From: UBA1479 sp038109305
GTDB taxonomy: Bacteria; Pseudomonadota; Alphaproteobacteria; Rhodospirillales; Casp-alpha2
Reading direction: 5' to 3'
Length of the DNA stretch: 64,000 nt
Assembly (NCBI GenBank): GCA_038109305.1
Contig: JAYNIR010000005.1
Coordinates: 80,266-144,265, forward strand
Shown piece after piece: positions 50,979 through 60,681 of the stretch. The first letter of the stretch is position 1. Every line of letters begins with the position of its first letter. The translations under genes were made by a program, and so were the position numbers. The notes beneath the pieces were generated by a model. It had not been told where the DNA came from. It ran no database searches and saw only the letters and a list, made by a program, of their open reading frames with translations.

Positions 50979-52465
50979 TGACCGCCAGTAAGCTGAACGA
51001 GCTAACCATCGCCGATGCCCGGGGCGGGCTGGCGGCGGGCGATTTTTCGGCCGTCGACCTGACGCAGGCTTGCCTTGACGCGGCCGAAGCGGGCCGCGAC
51101 TTGAACGCCTTCATCACGCTGACGCCCGACATCGCGCTGGAGCGCGCCCGCGCTTCCGACGCCCGGCGCAAAGCCGGCAACGCCGCCGGGTCGCTCGACG
51201 GTATTCCCGTCGCGGTCAAGGATCTGTTCTGCACCGACGGCGTGCTGACCACGGCGGCGTCGCACATCCTGGACGGTTTTCACCCGGCCTACGAAAGCAC
51301 GGTCACGCAAAATCTGATGGACGCCGGTGCGGTGATGATCGGCAAAACCAATCTGGACGAATTCGCCATGGGCTCGTCCAACATGACCAGTTTTTACGGC
51401 CCGGTGAAAAACCCCTGGGTCGGCGCGAACGGCGAAGATCTGGTGCCGGGCGGTTCGTCCGGCGGGTCGGTCACCGCTGTCGCCGCCCGCATCTGCCCCG
51501 CCGCCACGGGCACCGACACCGGCGGTTCGATCCGCCAGCCCGCGTCGCTCTGCGGCGTTGTCGGCATGAAGCCCACCTACGGCCGCTGTTCGCGGTGGGG
51601 CATCGTGGCCTTCGCCTCGTCGCTCGATCAGGCCGGGCCATTCGCCCGCACGGTGCGGGACGCCGCCATCCTGTTGGGCGGCATGGCGGGGCATGACCCA
51701 AAGGATTCTACATCCGCGCCCATCGACGTGCCCGGTTTCGAGGCCGCCATCACCGGCGACATCCGGGGCCTTCGCGTTGGCATCCCGGCGGAATACACCA
51801 TGGACGGCATGCCCGCCGAAATCCAGGCACTGTGGGATCAGGGCGCCCAGTGGCTGAAGAATCAGGGCGCGGAAATCAAACCGGTGTCCCTGCCGCACAC
51901 CAAATATGCGCTCCCGGCCTATTACATCGTCGCCCCGGCGGAGGCCTCGTCCAACCTGGCCCGCTATGACGGCGTGCGTTACGGGCTCAGGGTCGACGGC
52001 GACAACTTGGACGACATGTACGCCAACACGCGAGGCGAAGGTTTCGGCGCCGAGGTCCGCCGCCGCGTGCTGATCGGCACCTATGTGCTCTCGGCGGGGT
52101 ATTACGACGCTTATTACATGAAGGCGCAAAAGGTCCGCACCCGCATCCTTGAAGATTTCACCAAGGCGTTTGAGGACGTGGACGTGCTGCTGTCGCCGAC
52201 GGCGCCCAACGCGGCGTTTCCCATCGGTGCCAAGATGGACGACCCTATCGCCATGTATTTGAACGACGTGTTCACCGTGCCGGCGAACCTTGCTGGCCTG
52301 CCGGGGATCAGCGTGCCGGCGGGCCTCGACAAGGACGGCCTGCCCTTGGGCCTGCAGCTGGTCGGCCGCCCGTTCGACGAGGCAACCCTGTTCCGCGCCG
52401 CCGACGCGCTGGAACGCGCCGCCGGTTTTTCGGCGCTGCCCAAGTATTTGGGAGGGCAGGGATGA
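50978..52465 (+). CDS. gatA: Glu/Asp-tRNA amidotransferase subunit A
   Basis: This 495-residue amidase liberates ammonia from glutamine. The Ser-cisSer-Lys triad is present: Lys in IPVAVKDLFCTDGVL, Ser in PGGSSGGSVTAVAARICPAA, and Ser in TDTGGSIRQPASLCGVVGMK. Length is normal. It overlaps gatC by one base and gatB by four, so the three subunits are translationally coupled. Confidence 0.97.
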   Translation: MTASKLNELTIADARGGLAAGDFSAVDLTQACLDAAEAGRDLNAFITLTPDIALERARASDARRKAGNAAGSLDGIPVAVKDLFCTDGVLTTAASHILDGFHPAYESTVTQNLMDAGAVMIGKTNLDEFAMGSSNMTSFYGPVKNPWVGANGEDLVPGGSSGGSVTAVAARICPAATGTDTGGSIRQPASLCGVVGMKPTYGRCSRWGIVAFASSLDQAGPFARTVRDAAILLGGMAGHDPKDSTSAPIDVPGFEAAITGDIRGLRVGIPAEYTMDGMPAEIQALWDQGAQWLKNQGAEIKPVSLPHTKYALPAYYIVAPAEASSNLARYDGVRYGLRVDGDNLDDMYANTRGEGFGAEVRRRVLIGTYVLSAGYYDAYYMKAQKVRTRILEDFTKAFEDVDVLLSPTAPNAAFPIGAKMDDPIAMYLNDVFTVPANLAGLPGISVPAGLDKDGLPLGLQLVGRPFDEATLFRAADALERAAGFSALPKYLGGQG

Positions 52466-53922
52466 TGGGCTACATCATTCGAGGCGATACGGACGATTGG
52501 GAAGTCATCATCGGGCTCGAGGTCCACGCCCAGGTCACCTCCAACGCGAAATTGTTTTCCGGCTCGCCCACGGCCTTCGGCGCCGCGCCCAACTCGCAGG
52601 TATCGTTGGTCGACGCCGCCATGCCGGGGATGCTGCCGGTCATCAATGAATACTGCGTCGAACAGGCAGTGCGCACGGGCTTGGGCCTCAACGCGCAGAT
52701 CAATAAACATTCGGTGTTCGAACGGAAAAACTATTTCTACGCCGACCTGCCGCAGGGCTATCAGATTTCCCAATACCTACATCCCGTCGTCGGCGAAGGC
52801 ACGGTGACGGTTGATCTGGATGACGGCTCGTCGCGGGACATCGGCATCGAACGCTTGCACATGGAACAAGACGCGGGCAAATCCATCCACGACATGGATC
52901 CGTCGCGCACGTTCATCGATTTGAACCGCGCGGGCACGTGTTTGATGGAAATCGTCACCAAGCCCGATATACGGTCGCCCGAAGAAGCCGGCGAGTTCGT
53001 CCGGAAGCTCCGCTCCATTTTGCGATATTTGGGGACGTGCGACGGCAACATGGAAGAAGGCTCCATACGGGCCGACGTCAACGTCTCCGTCCGCCCCGTC
53101 GGTGAGGAAGGCTACCGCACGCGGACCGAGGTGAAGAACGTGAACAGCGTCCGCTTCATCATGCAGGCGGTCGAGATCGAGGCGCGGCGTCAGGTCGAGG
53201 TCCATGAAAGCGGCGGCACGGTCGTTCAGGAAACCCGCCTGATGGACCCGGACCGGGGCGAAACCCGCCCCATGCGGGCCAAGGAATTCTCCCACGACTA
53301 CCGCTATTTCCCGGATCCAGACCTGCTGCCCCTGGAACTGACGGATGCGTTTATCGAAGGCATCCGCGCGACCCTGCCGGAACTGCCGGACGCCAAGAAA
53401 AAGCGCTACGTCGACGCGCTGGGCCTGAGCGCCCGCGACGCCGCCGTGCTGGTTGCAGATCGCGAAAGCGCCGATTATTTCGAGGCCGTGGCGAAGGGCC
53501 GCGACGCCAAAAAGGCCGCCAACTGGGTGACCAACGAGTTATTTGGTGCGCTCAACAAGGCCGGCCATGGCATCGCCGACAGCCCCGTCTCCGCCGATGC
53601 GCTCGGCAAGTTGCTGGATTTGATGGATGGCGGCACGATCTCCGGCAAGATCGCCAAGGACGTGTTCGACATCATGTTGGCCGAAGGCGGCGATCCGGAA
53701 AAAATCGTCGAGGACAAGGGCCTCAAACAGATCACCGATACCGGCGCCATCGAAGCGGCGGTCGATAAGATCATCGCCGACAACCCGGCGCAGGCGGACG
53801 ACGTGCGCGGCGGCAACGACAAGGCCATCGGCTGGTTCGTCGGCCAGGTCATGAAGGCGACGGGGGGCAAGGCCAACCCGGGTGTCGTTAACCAGTTTCT
53901 CCTTGAGAAATTAAAAGGCTGA
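52462..53922 (+). CDS. gatB: Glu/Asp-tRNA amidotransferase subunit B
   Basis: This 486-residue subunit phosphorylates the tRNA-bound Glu/Asp. It has the start EVIIGLEVHAQVTSNAKLFS, then KNYFYADLPQGYQISQYLHP and the YqeY-like C-terminal domain (LLDLMDGGTISGKIAKDVFD). The double ATG at 52462 leaves the exact start open by one codon. It overlaps the gatA stop, and its own stop shares a base with the acetyltransferase start. Confidence 0.97.
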   Translation: MMGYIIRGDTDDWEVIIGLEVHAQVTSNAKLFSGSPTAFGAAPNSQVSLVDAAMPGMLPVINEYCVEQAVRTGLGLNAQINKHSVFERKNYFYADLPQGYQISQYLHPVVGEGTVTVDLDDGSSRDIGIERLHMEQDAGKSIHDMDPSRTFIDLNRAGTCLMEIVTKPDIRSPEEAGEFVRKLRSILRYLGTCDGNMEEGSIRADVNVSVRPVGEEGYRTRTEVKNVNSVRFIMQAVEIEARRQVEVHESGGTVVQETRLMDPDRGETRPMRAKEFSHDYRYFPDPDLLPLELTDAFIEGIRATLPELPDAKKKRYVDALGLSARDAAVLVADRESADYFEAVAKGRDAKKAANWVTNELFGALNKAGHGIADSPVSADALGKLLDLMDGGTISGKIAKDVFDIMLAEGGDPEKIVEDKGLKQITDTGAIEAAVDKIIADNPAQADDVRGGNDKAIGWFVGQVMKATGGKANPGVVNQFLLEKLKG

Positions 53923-54443
53923 TGGATATCCGCATCCGCCCCTACGCCGGCTCCGACTTGCCCCGCGTCCGGGAAATCTTCATCGACTGGAACCGCGCCA
54001 TCGCGCCCGAAGGTCTGAAGGACCAGTTCGAGGCCTATATCCAGCTTGCGCTTAAACACGAGATCGAGCGCATCCCCGATTATTACGCGCCCGACGGCTG
54101 GGGCTTCTGGGCGGCGGAGGTTGACGGGGTCGTTGCCGGGTGCTGCGGCCTGGAGGGACTGCCCGAGCAGCCCGGCGTGGTCGAGGTGCGGCGCATGTAC
54201 GTGGCGTCGGAATTCCGCCGCCGGGGCATCGGCCGGGCGATGATGGCCGATCTGGAGGCGAAGGCGCGGGGCTTTGGCTACGAGCGGATCGTGCTATCCA
54301 CCTCCGCCCTGCAGCCGCAGGCCAAGGCGCTTTACATCGCGACGGGATACGACCTGATCCGCGAAGAAGCCTCCACCGAACAGACCATCCGCACCGTCGG
54401 CAGCGGCCTCGTGCGGTTTTATTTCGAGAAGCCGTTGCGCTAG
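53922..54443 (+). CDS. GNAT-family N-acetyltransferase
   Basis: This 173-residue protein opens MDIRIRPYAGSDLPRVREIF. The acetyl-CoA motif A is EVRRMYVASEFRRRGIGRAM (R-x-x-G-I-G), and motif B follows with LSTSALQPQAKALYIATGYD. The acceptor is unknown. It is translationally coupled to gatB by a one-base overlap. It is followed by a truncated oxidoreductase. Confidence 0.88.
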   Translation: MDIRIRPYAGSDLPRVREIFIDWNRAIAPEGLKDQFEAYIQLALKHEIERIPDYYAPDGWGFWAAEVDGVVAGCCGLEGLPEQPGVVEVRRMYVASEFRRRGIGRAMMADLEAKARGFGYERIVLSTSALQPQAKALYIATGYDLIREEASTEQTIRTVGSGLVRFYFEKPLR

Positions 54444-54480
54444 ACTCGCCCCGGGATCTTTTGAGGGAGAGGATAAAGCC

Positions 54481-54648
54481 ATGCCGAAGGCTGCCGTCAT
54501 CTATGAAAAAGGCGCGCCGGAAATTTTCAAGTTAGAAGACATCGGGGTCGGCGACCCGTGGCCGGGCGAGGTGCGCCTCAAGCACACGGCCATCGGCGTC
54601 AATTTCGTCGACACCTATCACCGGCGCAGCGTGTCGCACCCGAAATAA
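54481..54648 (+). pseudogene. 5' fragment of a quinone oxidoreductase gene
   Basis: The frame starts MPKAAVIYEKGAPEIFKLED and reads PWPGEVRLKHTAIGVNFVDT before RRSVSHPK and a TAA at codon 56. This is the first sixth of a zinc-independent quinone oxidoreductase (GroES-like entry domain), ending just after the NFVDTYHR motif. No downstream remainder is found before the next gene at 54753, so a deletion removed it. Confidence 0.75.
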
Positions 54649-54752
54649 CCTTGGGCCACATAACGCCCGCCCGGAATTTTCCGGCCAAATACCGTGCAGG
54701 ATTTTTTCGGGCCTGCTATTTTTTAAAAAACACGATCCACGGGAGATAACGC

Positions 54753-56429
54753 ATGGACCTGGTGATCCGGGGCGCTGACGTATTCGACGGGCTTGGCGGC
54801 GCGGCGGTCAAGGCCGACGTTGCGGTCGACGACGGTCGCATTGCGCAAGTCGGCACGGTGCCGGAAAAGGGGCGGGAGGAAATCGACGCCGGCGGCCTCG
54901 CCCTCATGCCCGGCATCATCGACAGCCACACGCATTTCGACGCGCAGATCACCTGGGACCCCTGGTGCATGCCGTCGCCGCAATTGGGCGTGACGACGGT
55001 CTTGATCGGCAACTGCGGGTTTACCATCGCCCCCTGCAAGGCCAAGGACCGCGACCAGATCATGAAAAACCTGGTCCAGGTCGAGGGCATGTCGCTGGAC
55101 GTGCTGCGCCAGGCGATCAGCTGGGATTTCGAAACCTTCCCCGAATACATGGACATGCTGGACCGCCGCGGCACGGTGATGAACGTCGCCGCCTTTTTGG
55201 GCCATTCGTCGCTGCGGACCTATGTCATGGGCGATGCGGCGACGGACCGTGCCGCCAATGACGACGAAATCGCCACCATGGCCGCAATCGTCCGCGACGC
55301 CATGCGGGCAGGCGCGGTCGGCTTCGCAACCTCGACGGCGCCGCAGCACAACGGCTGGGGCGGCGTGCCCATGCCGTCGCGCCTGGCCGACCGGACCGAA
55401 CTTGAAACCCTGGTTGCGACGATGGGCGAGGACGGGCGCGGCGTCTTCATGCTGACCAAGGGCAACACCACGGATGTGCCGTATCTGGAAACCGTCGCCG
55501 CCAAATCCGGGCGGCCGGTGATGATTGCGGCGTTGCTGCACAACCCAACCAACCCGGACGGCACGTTCAAGGATCTGCGCGCCGTTGCCGCCGCCCGCGC
55601 CAACGGTCACGAGCTCTGGGGGCAGGTCTCGTGCTGCCCGCTTTACATGGATTTTTCGCTCAAGTCCGCTTATCCGCTGGAAGGGCTAGCGGCGTGGAAG
55701 CGCGCCATGGAGGTGTCGGGCGACGCGTTGAAGGCGCTCTACGCCTCCGGCGATTTCCGCCGGGCCGTTAAAGCCGAGTTGGAGGGCGAGGCCGGCGTGC
55801 GGCTTTTCAACGGCGAATGGCACAAGATCGAAGTGACGGAAACCGCCTGTCCCGAAAATGCCAAATACGATCAGAAAAAGGTCGCTGACTGCGCCGCCGC
55901 GGCGGGCAAACATCCGCTGGACTGGATGCTCGACCTCGCCATTTCAGAAAACCTGGAAACGCTGTTCATGGCGGAGCTATTGAATTCCGACGAAGACGCC
56001 GTCGGTAAAATGATGGCCGACCCCAACGCGTCCGTGGCGCTGTCGGACGCGGGCGCGCACCTGACGTTTTTCTGTGACGCCGGGTTCGGCCTGCATCTGA
56101 TGGGCCACTGGTCGCAGAAGTTGGGCAAGCTGACCCTGCCCGCCGCCATCCACGAACTGACGGCCAAGCCCGCCCGCATTTACCGCATCCTGGACCGCGG
56201 GCGAATTGAGGAAGGGTGCTTCGCCGATTTGATGCTGTTCGACCCCAAGACCGTGGGCCGGGCGCCGAAACGCCGGGTCCATGACCTGCCGGGCGGCGCG
56301 CCCCGGTTGACGACGGATGCCGTCGGCGTCCACGGCGTCTGGGTCAACGGGCAGCGCATCGCCGATCAAAACGGCGCGTTGGAAGACGCCAGGTATCCCG
56401 GCCAGATCCTCCGCGACTTCGGATCATAA
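54753..56429 (+). CDS. Amidohydrolase, N-acyl-D-amino-acid deacylase type
   Basis: This 558-residue protein has the amidohydrolase entry GGLALMPGIIDSHTHFDAQI, giving the HxH zinc site (DSHTHFD), and LIGNCGFTIAPC, a D-aminoacylase hallmark with a cysteine ligand. Later segments include NVAAFLGHSSLR and the late Asp in SVALSDAGAHLTFFCDAGFG. The C-terminus has the usual GVWVNGQRIADQNGAL. Such enzymes free D-amino acids from N-acyl forms. It is first in an operon with two dehydrogenases: the next gene starts 11 bases later, behind an AAGGAA site. Confidence 0.9.
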   Translation: MDLVIRGADVFDGLGGAAVKADVAVDDGRIAQVGTVPEKGREEIDAGGLALMPGIIDSHTHFDAQITWDPWCMPSPQLGVTTVLIGNCGFTIAPCKAKDRDQIMKNLVQVEGMSLDVLRQAISWDFETFPEYMDMLDRRGTVMNVAAFLGHSSLRTYVMGDAATDRAANDDEIATMAAIVRDAMRAGAVGFATSTAPQHNGWGGVPMPSRLADRTELETLVATMGEDGRGVFMLTKGNTTDVPYLETVAAKSGRPVMIAALLHNPTNPDGTFKDLRAVAAARANGHELWGQVSCCPLYMDFSLKSAYPLEGLAAWKRAMEVSGDALKALYASGDFRRAVKAELEGEAGVRLFNGEWHKIEVTETACPENAKYDQKKVADCAAAAGKHPLDWMLDLAISENLETLFMAELLNSDEDAVGKMMADPNASVALSDAGAHLTFFCDAGFGLHLMGHWSQKLGKLTLPAAIHELTAKPARIYRILDRGRIEEGCFADLMLFDPKTVGRAPKRRVHDLPGGAPRLTTDAVGVHGVWVNGQRIADQNGALEDARYPGQILRDFGS

Positions 56430-56439
56430 GGAACCGCAA

Positions 56440-57366
56440 ATGACCAATACATGCATCGCCGTCATGGCGCCGGGGGACATGGGCCACGGCGTCGGGCGGG
56501 CGCTTCGCGAACACGGCCACGACGTCATCACCTGCCTTGCCGGGCGGAGCGAGCGGACGCGCAAACTGGCCGCCGCGGGGGGGCTCCGCGACGTGGCGGA
56601 TCTGACCGCGCTGGTGACACAGGCGGACATGATCCTCTCCATCCTGCCACCGGACCGCGCGGTCCAGCAGGCCCGGGACATGGCGGCGGCGATGACGGCG
56701 GCGGGAACCACGCCAGCCTATGTCGACTGCAACGCAATCGCGCCGTCCACGGCGGAACAGGTGCGGGCGGCGATCGAAGGTGCCGGGGCATCGTTCATCG
56801 ACTGCGGCATCATCGGCTTGAAGCCCGGCCCCGACAACCTGCCGCACTTTTATGTGTCCGGCGACGACACCGCGCCCATGCAGGCGCTGGACGGCTGCGG
56901 CATCAAGGTCATCCCCATCGGCGGCGGCACCCGCGCGTCGGGCATGAAGATGGTCTACGCGGCGCTGACCAAGGGCACCTGGACATTGCACGCGGCGATC
57001 CTGATGACGGCGGAACGGCTCGGCCTTTATGACGACCTGATCGGCGAATACGAACAAAGCCAGCAGGCGGCGTTGAAGGCGATGGCGGCGCGGTTGCCGC
57101 GCATCCCGGCGGACAGTGGCCGCTGGATAGGTGAGATGGAGGAAATCGCCAAGACCTTCCGCGACGCCGGTACGCCCGGCAATTTCCACGACGGGGCGGC
57201 GGCGGTGTTCCGCGTCATCGCCGAAACGCCGTGGTCCAGCGAAATGCGCGAAACCATCGACGGGTCGCGGACGCTCGAGCAATCCATCCGCGAATACGTG
57301 AAGCACCTGGACGCGGCTTTCCCGGCAACGAAAGCAGCCGCTCAGAAAGACGCAGCCGATGACTGA
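56440..57366 (+). CDS. NAD(P)-dependent oxidoreductase, 6PGDH/HIBADH-like (DUF1932)
   Basis: This 308-residue protein has an N-terminal Rossmann domain (IAVMAPGDMGHGVGRALREH, with GDMG in the GxGxxG position), ILSILPPDRAVQQARDMAAA, and a helical C-terminal domain around RASGMKMVYAALTKGTWTLH, which holds the expected Lys. The usual LGxMG motif is altered to PGDMG. I recall the C-terminal part as DUF1932. It is probably a beta-hydroxyacid or imine dehydrogenase. The ATG at 56440 follows AAGGAA. It overlaps the next gene by eight bases. Confidence 0.82.
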   Translation: MTNTCIAVMAPGDMGHGVGRALREHGHDVITCLAGRSERTRKLAAAGGLRDVADLTALVTQADMILSILPPDRAVQQARDMAAAMTAAGTTPAYVDCNAIAPSTAEQVRAAIEGAGASFIDCGIIGLKPGPDNLPHFYVSGDDTAPMQALDGCGIKVIPIGGGTRASGMKMVYAALTKGTWTLHAAILMTAERLGLYDDLIGEYEQSQQAALKAMAARLPRIPADSGRWIGEMEEIAKTFRDAGTPGNFHDGAAAVFRVIAETPWSSEMRETIDGSRTLEQSIREYVKHLDAAFPATKAAAQKDAADD

Positions 57367-58423
57367 GCGGCGCTTGAATCTGGCCGAGGTCCATGACCTC
57401 GCATTCAACTGCCTCAAGGCCAACGGCTGCGATGGCGACAATGCCCAGGCCGTCGCCGATACAGTTACGGCGGCGGAACGGGACGGATCGGAAAGCCACG
57501 GGCTGTTCCGCCTGCCGGGATACGTCGCATCATTAAAAAGCGGCAAGGTCGACGGCCGCGCCCAGCCCGCCTTTACCGATCTGGCTCCGGGGGTATTGAA
57601 GGTCGACGCGCGCGGCGGGTTCGCGCCGCTGGCGTTGGATCTGGCTCGCCCGCGCTTGTTGGAAAAGGCGCGCACCCAGGGTATCGCCGCGGCGGCTTTC
57701 GTCAACGTGCATCATTTCGCGGCGCTGTGGCCCGAGGTCGAGGCGCTGGCCCGATCGGGCCTTGTCGGCATCGCCTGCACCTGCACCCTGCCGTTCACCG
57801 CCCCCGCCGGCGGAGCGAAGGCTGTATTCGGGACCAATCCGCTCGCCTTCGCCTGGCCCCGGTCCCTGGATGACGACGACGTAAACCCGGTGTTGTTCGA
57901 CATGGCGACGACGACCCAGGCGCGGGGCGAAGTGATGATCGCCAAGCGCGAAGGTCACGGCGTGCCCTTGGGCGTCGGGCTCGACGGCGACGGCAACCCG
58001 ACGACCGACCCGGCGGCGATTTTGTCGGGCGGCGTGATGCTGCCGTTCGGCGGCTACAAGGGATCGGCCATATCGATGATGGTGGAACTGCTGGCGGCGG
58101 CGCTGATCGGCGAGGGGTTCAGCTTCGAAGCGGGTGCGGCCGACAACTATGACGGCGGCCCGGCCCGGGGGGGCGAACTCTTGATCGCGATCGACCCCGG
58201 CCGGTTTGGCGACCCGACGGGATGGCAGGCCCATGCGGAGGCGCTGTTCCAGAAAATGATCGCAAGCGGCAAGGATGAAACCGCCGTGCGCCTGCCGGGC
58301 GATCGGCGTTACGCCAACCGGGCGCGCACGCCCGTGGACGGCACGGCCATCCCCGAGGCGCTTTATGAAAAGATCGTCGAACTGACCGGCGACGCGGGCG
58401 CCGACACGGCGACCGAGGTCTGA
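57359..58423 (+). CDS. Malate/L-lactate dehydrogenase family (LDH2/DpkA-like) reductase
   Basis: This 354-residue NAD(P)H-dependent enzyme of the YlbC/LDH2 family has the catalytic-side SESHGLFRLPGYV, VNVHHFAALWPEVEAL, the nucleotide loop VFGTNPLAFAWPR and LPFGGYKGSAISMMVELLAA. Characterised relatives reduce delta1-piperideine-2-carboxylate or delta1-pyrroline-2-carboxylate, imines from D-lysine or D-proline-type breakdown. Position after the D-aminoacylase-like gene supports that, but malate or ureidoglycolate are also possible substrates. It overlaps the preceding gene by eight bases. Confidence 0.85.
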   Translation: MTERRLNLAEVHDLAFNCLKANGCDGDNAQAVADTVTAAERDGSESHGLFRLPGYVASLKSGKVDGRAQPAFTDLAPGVLKVDARGGFAPLALDLARPRLLEKARTQGIAAAAFVNVHHFAALWPEVEALARSGLVGIACTCTLPFTAPAGGAKAVFGTNPLAFAWPRSLDDDDVNPVLFDMATTTQARGEVMIAKREGHGVPLGVGLDGDGNPTTDPAAILSGGVMLPFGGYKGSAISMMVELLAAALIGEGFSFEAGAADNYDGGPARGGELLIAIDPGRFGDPTGWQAHAEALFQKMIASGKDETAVRLPGDRRYANRARTPVDGTAIPEALYEKIVELTGDAGADTATEV

Positions 58424-58525
58424 TCCCACCCGCAACCGAGCACATGGCGAAGCCGCCCGCGACGGTCACGCGGCCCAATCAATCTTTCGGGATACAACGC
58501 CGAGGCGCGCCGTTATTTGCCGCCG

Positions 58526-59338
58526 CTACTTGCCGGGCGCCGGGGTCTTGGCGACCGGCGGGCCAACCGACAGATCAAGCGTCGGGCTGTCCGCCGTGGC
58601 CGTGGCGGGGATGGCGCCATTGTTGATGTCAACCTGGCGCTTTTGTTCATAAAGCGCTTTTCCCGTCGCGTACTGGTCGACGGAATTATTGGTCGCGGCG
58701 TTGATCGCGTCCTTTTTGTCGGCATAACTGACCGAGCCCTGCGCGGCGGCGCCGATCAACGGCAGTGGATTGGCCAGTGTCGTCAGAATGTCGCCCGTGG
58801 CGTCGCGCAGGTTCGACGGGCCCAGGATCGGCAGCACGATGTGCGGCCCCGCTTCGACGCCGTTTTTGTCCATCGCTTGGCCTAAATCTTCCTTGCGGCT
58901 TTCGATGCCCATGTCTTTCGCCGGGTCGCTGACCCCGCCGATGCCGAAGGTCGAATTGATGAAGAACCGCTTGGTCGCGGTTTCATCGTTCACGTTATCG
59001 CCTTGCAGGAAGTACGAGGCCGCCGTCACCGACTCCGACAGGTTGCTGGCGGCGTTGGAAGTCATTTCCTGCATGCCGATGGGCGTGACGATCTTTTACC
59101 CCTCGACCAGCGGGTCCAGAATGTTCTTGCGCACGAAACTGTTGAAGCTTGAGGTTACGCGGTTGACGGAGTCCAGCGGGTCGTCGCTTTGCGCGGTCTT
59201 GCCGGTATCCTTGTGATGCATGGTCGCGCCGGCGGCGGGTGTGTTGGCCTGTTCTTTGTCGTCAGCGGAAACGGGCGATGCGCCGAACAGTGCCAACGCC
59301 AACGCGGCGGGCAGGATGATGGTCGGGTTCCGGTTCAT
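58526..59338 (-). pseudogene. mlaA: MlaA-family lipid-asymmetry gene with a premature stop
   Basis: The frame begins MNRNPTIILPAALALALFGA (a signal peptide cut near VSA; no lipobox Cys) and continues DDPLDSVNRVTSSFNSFVRK, the typical MlaA motif. It meets an in-frame TAA at 59096-59098 just after DPLVEG. The same frame then resumes at KIVTPIG and carries the rest of MlaA (RFFINSTFGIGGVSDPAKDM, PHIVLPILGPSNLRDATGD) to a stop at 58526. Only one substitution (a lost Tyr codon, by comparison) separates it from an intact gene. MlaA removes phospholipid from the outer leaflet. Readthrough or a sequencing error cannot be excluded. Confidence 0.8.
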
Positions 59339-59462
59339 AATAGCCTCCATGGGCCGGTAAAAGGGCCTCCGAAACGGCGGCGGGATGCCCAAATATCGGC
59401 CATTGTTGGCGGCGATGACTGCCGTTATGGTCCGTCCTCGAACCGGGCAAAGGCGGGATATC

Positions 59463-59876
59463 GTGCTGAAAAAGTTCTGGAATTGGTTTGTTAAGCCGGA
59501 AGCGGACGGCAGGCGCCTCAACCGCGATGTGGCCTTTATCATCAATTCGCTGCGCGAGGGGCATTACGGGCCGATCGCGCCGGAGGTCGCCGCCGACCTG
59601 CGGGGCGATATCGACTATGTATTCAATACCTTCATCAACCGGGACGAAGCGTTCGGCCACAAGCGGGCGCTCGACCATTTGAAGCGCATGCACGGCGAGG
59701 CCCGCCGGCGGCGCGACCAGCGCGCGCTGACGTCGCTGACGCTGGCGATCATCTACATCCGCGCGGGCGCGCTCGGCGATCTTGGGACGCCGGCCAGGGA
59801 CGCCGTCGACGGCTATCTTTCCGAATTCGCGCATCAGGCTCAGGAAGACAGCGGCGCCTTGCCGCCGCAGGGATGA
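59463..59876 (+). CDS. Conserved-looking protein of unknown function
   Basis: This 137-residue protein, starting from a GTG (LKKFWNWFVKPEADGRRLNR), is helical and charged: VAFIINSLREGHYGPIAPEV, DYVFNTFINRDEAFGHKRAL and the segment ALTSLTLAIIYIRAGALGDL. No membrane segment or signal peptide is seen. I do not recognise a family. Upstream in-frame ATG codons (59385 and later) would add a basic stretch. It is divergent from the mlaA pseudogene and 130 bases before the GST gene. Confidence 0.6.
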   Translation: MLKKFWNWFVKPEADGRRLNRDVAFIINSLREGHYGPIAPEVAADLRGDIDYVFNTFINRDEAFGHKRALDHLKRMHGEARRRRDQRALTSLTLAIIYIRAGALGDLGTPARDAVDGYLSEFAHQAQEDSGALPPQG

Positions 59877-60007
59877 TCCCCCCGCGCCCATACGGATAGC
59901 CCGCGCCCGACCGCAGGCCTTAGGCGGACACCAGGGGTTCTTGCCCTTCTGGGCGGATGGCTTATGCTGCCCGGCACAAACACGGCTCCAAAGGGAGAGG
60001 CTGTAAA

Positions 60008-60640
60008 ATGATCGATCTTTATACCTGGGGCACGCCCAACGGGCGCAAGGTTTCCATCATGCTGGAGGAACTGGGCCTCGACTACAACGTCCACCAGATC
60101 GCCATCGGCAAGGGCGAACAGCACGCGCCTGAATTTCTGAAAATTTCACCGAACAACCGTATTCCGGCGATCGTCGATTCAGACGGGCCGGACAGTAAAC
60201 CGATTTCCGTCTTTGAAACCGGCGCGATCCTGATCTACCTGGCGGAAAAAACTGGCAGCGACCTGCTGCCGAAATCCGTACGCGACCGGGCCGCGACCTT
60301 CGAATGGCTGATGTGGCAAATGGGCGGCGTCGGCCCGATGTTCGGCCAAGCCCACCACTTTTTGTTCGAACCGAAGGAAGTCGTGCCCTATGGCCAAAAA
60401 CGCTATCACGACGAAACCAAGCGCCTTTACATGGTGATGAACAACCGCCGGCTGAACGAGAACGAATACCTTGCCGGCGCCAAATACACGATAGCCGACA
60501 TCGCGGTCTATCCGTGGGTATCGCGCCACGAACGGCATCAGGTCGATTTGAACGACTACCCCAACGTGAAGCGCTGGTTCGACAAGATTTCCGAACGGGA
60601 CACTGTCAAAAAAGGCATGGCCGTGCCGTTCCAGAACTGA
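60008..60640 (+). CDS. Glutathione S-transferase, YfcG/nu-class
   Basis: This 210-residue enzyme has an N-terminal thioredoxin-like domain (MIDLYTWGTPNGRKVSIMLE). The TPNGRK segment is characteristic of the YfcG group, which has disulfide-bond reductase activity with glutathione. NNRIPAIVDSDGPDSKPISV includes the cis-Pro, followed by FETGAILIYLAEKTGSDLLP. The C-terminal helical domain reads KYTIADIAVYPWVSRHERHQ. Length is normal. A GGGAGAGG ribosome site precedes the ATG. Confidence 0.9.
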   Translation: MIDLYTWGTPNGRKVSIMLEELGLDYNVHQIAIGKGEQHAPEFLKISPNNRIPAIVDSDGPDSKPISVFETGAILIYLAEKTGSDLLPKSVRDRAATFEWLMWQMGGVGPMFGQAHHFLFEPKEVVPYGQKRYHDETKRLYMVMNNRRLNENEYLAGAKYTIADIAVYPWVSRHERHQVDLNDYPNVKRWFDKISERDTVKKGMAVPFQN

Positions 60641-60681
60641 CCGGCGCGGCCGGGCGGGCAACGCGAAACGAGGACACCGAT

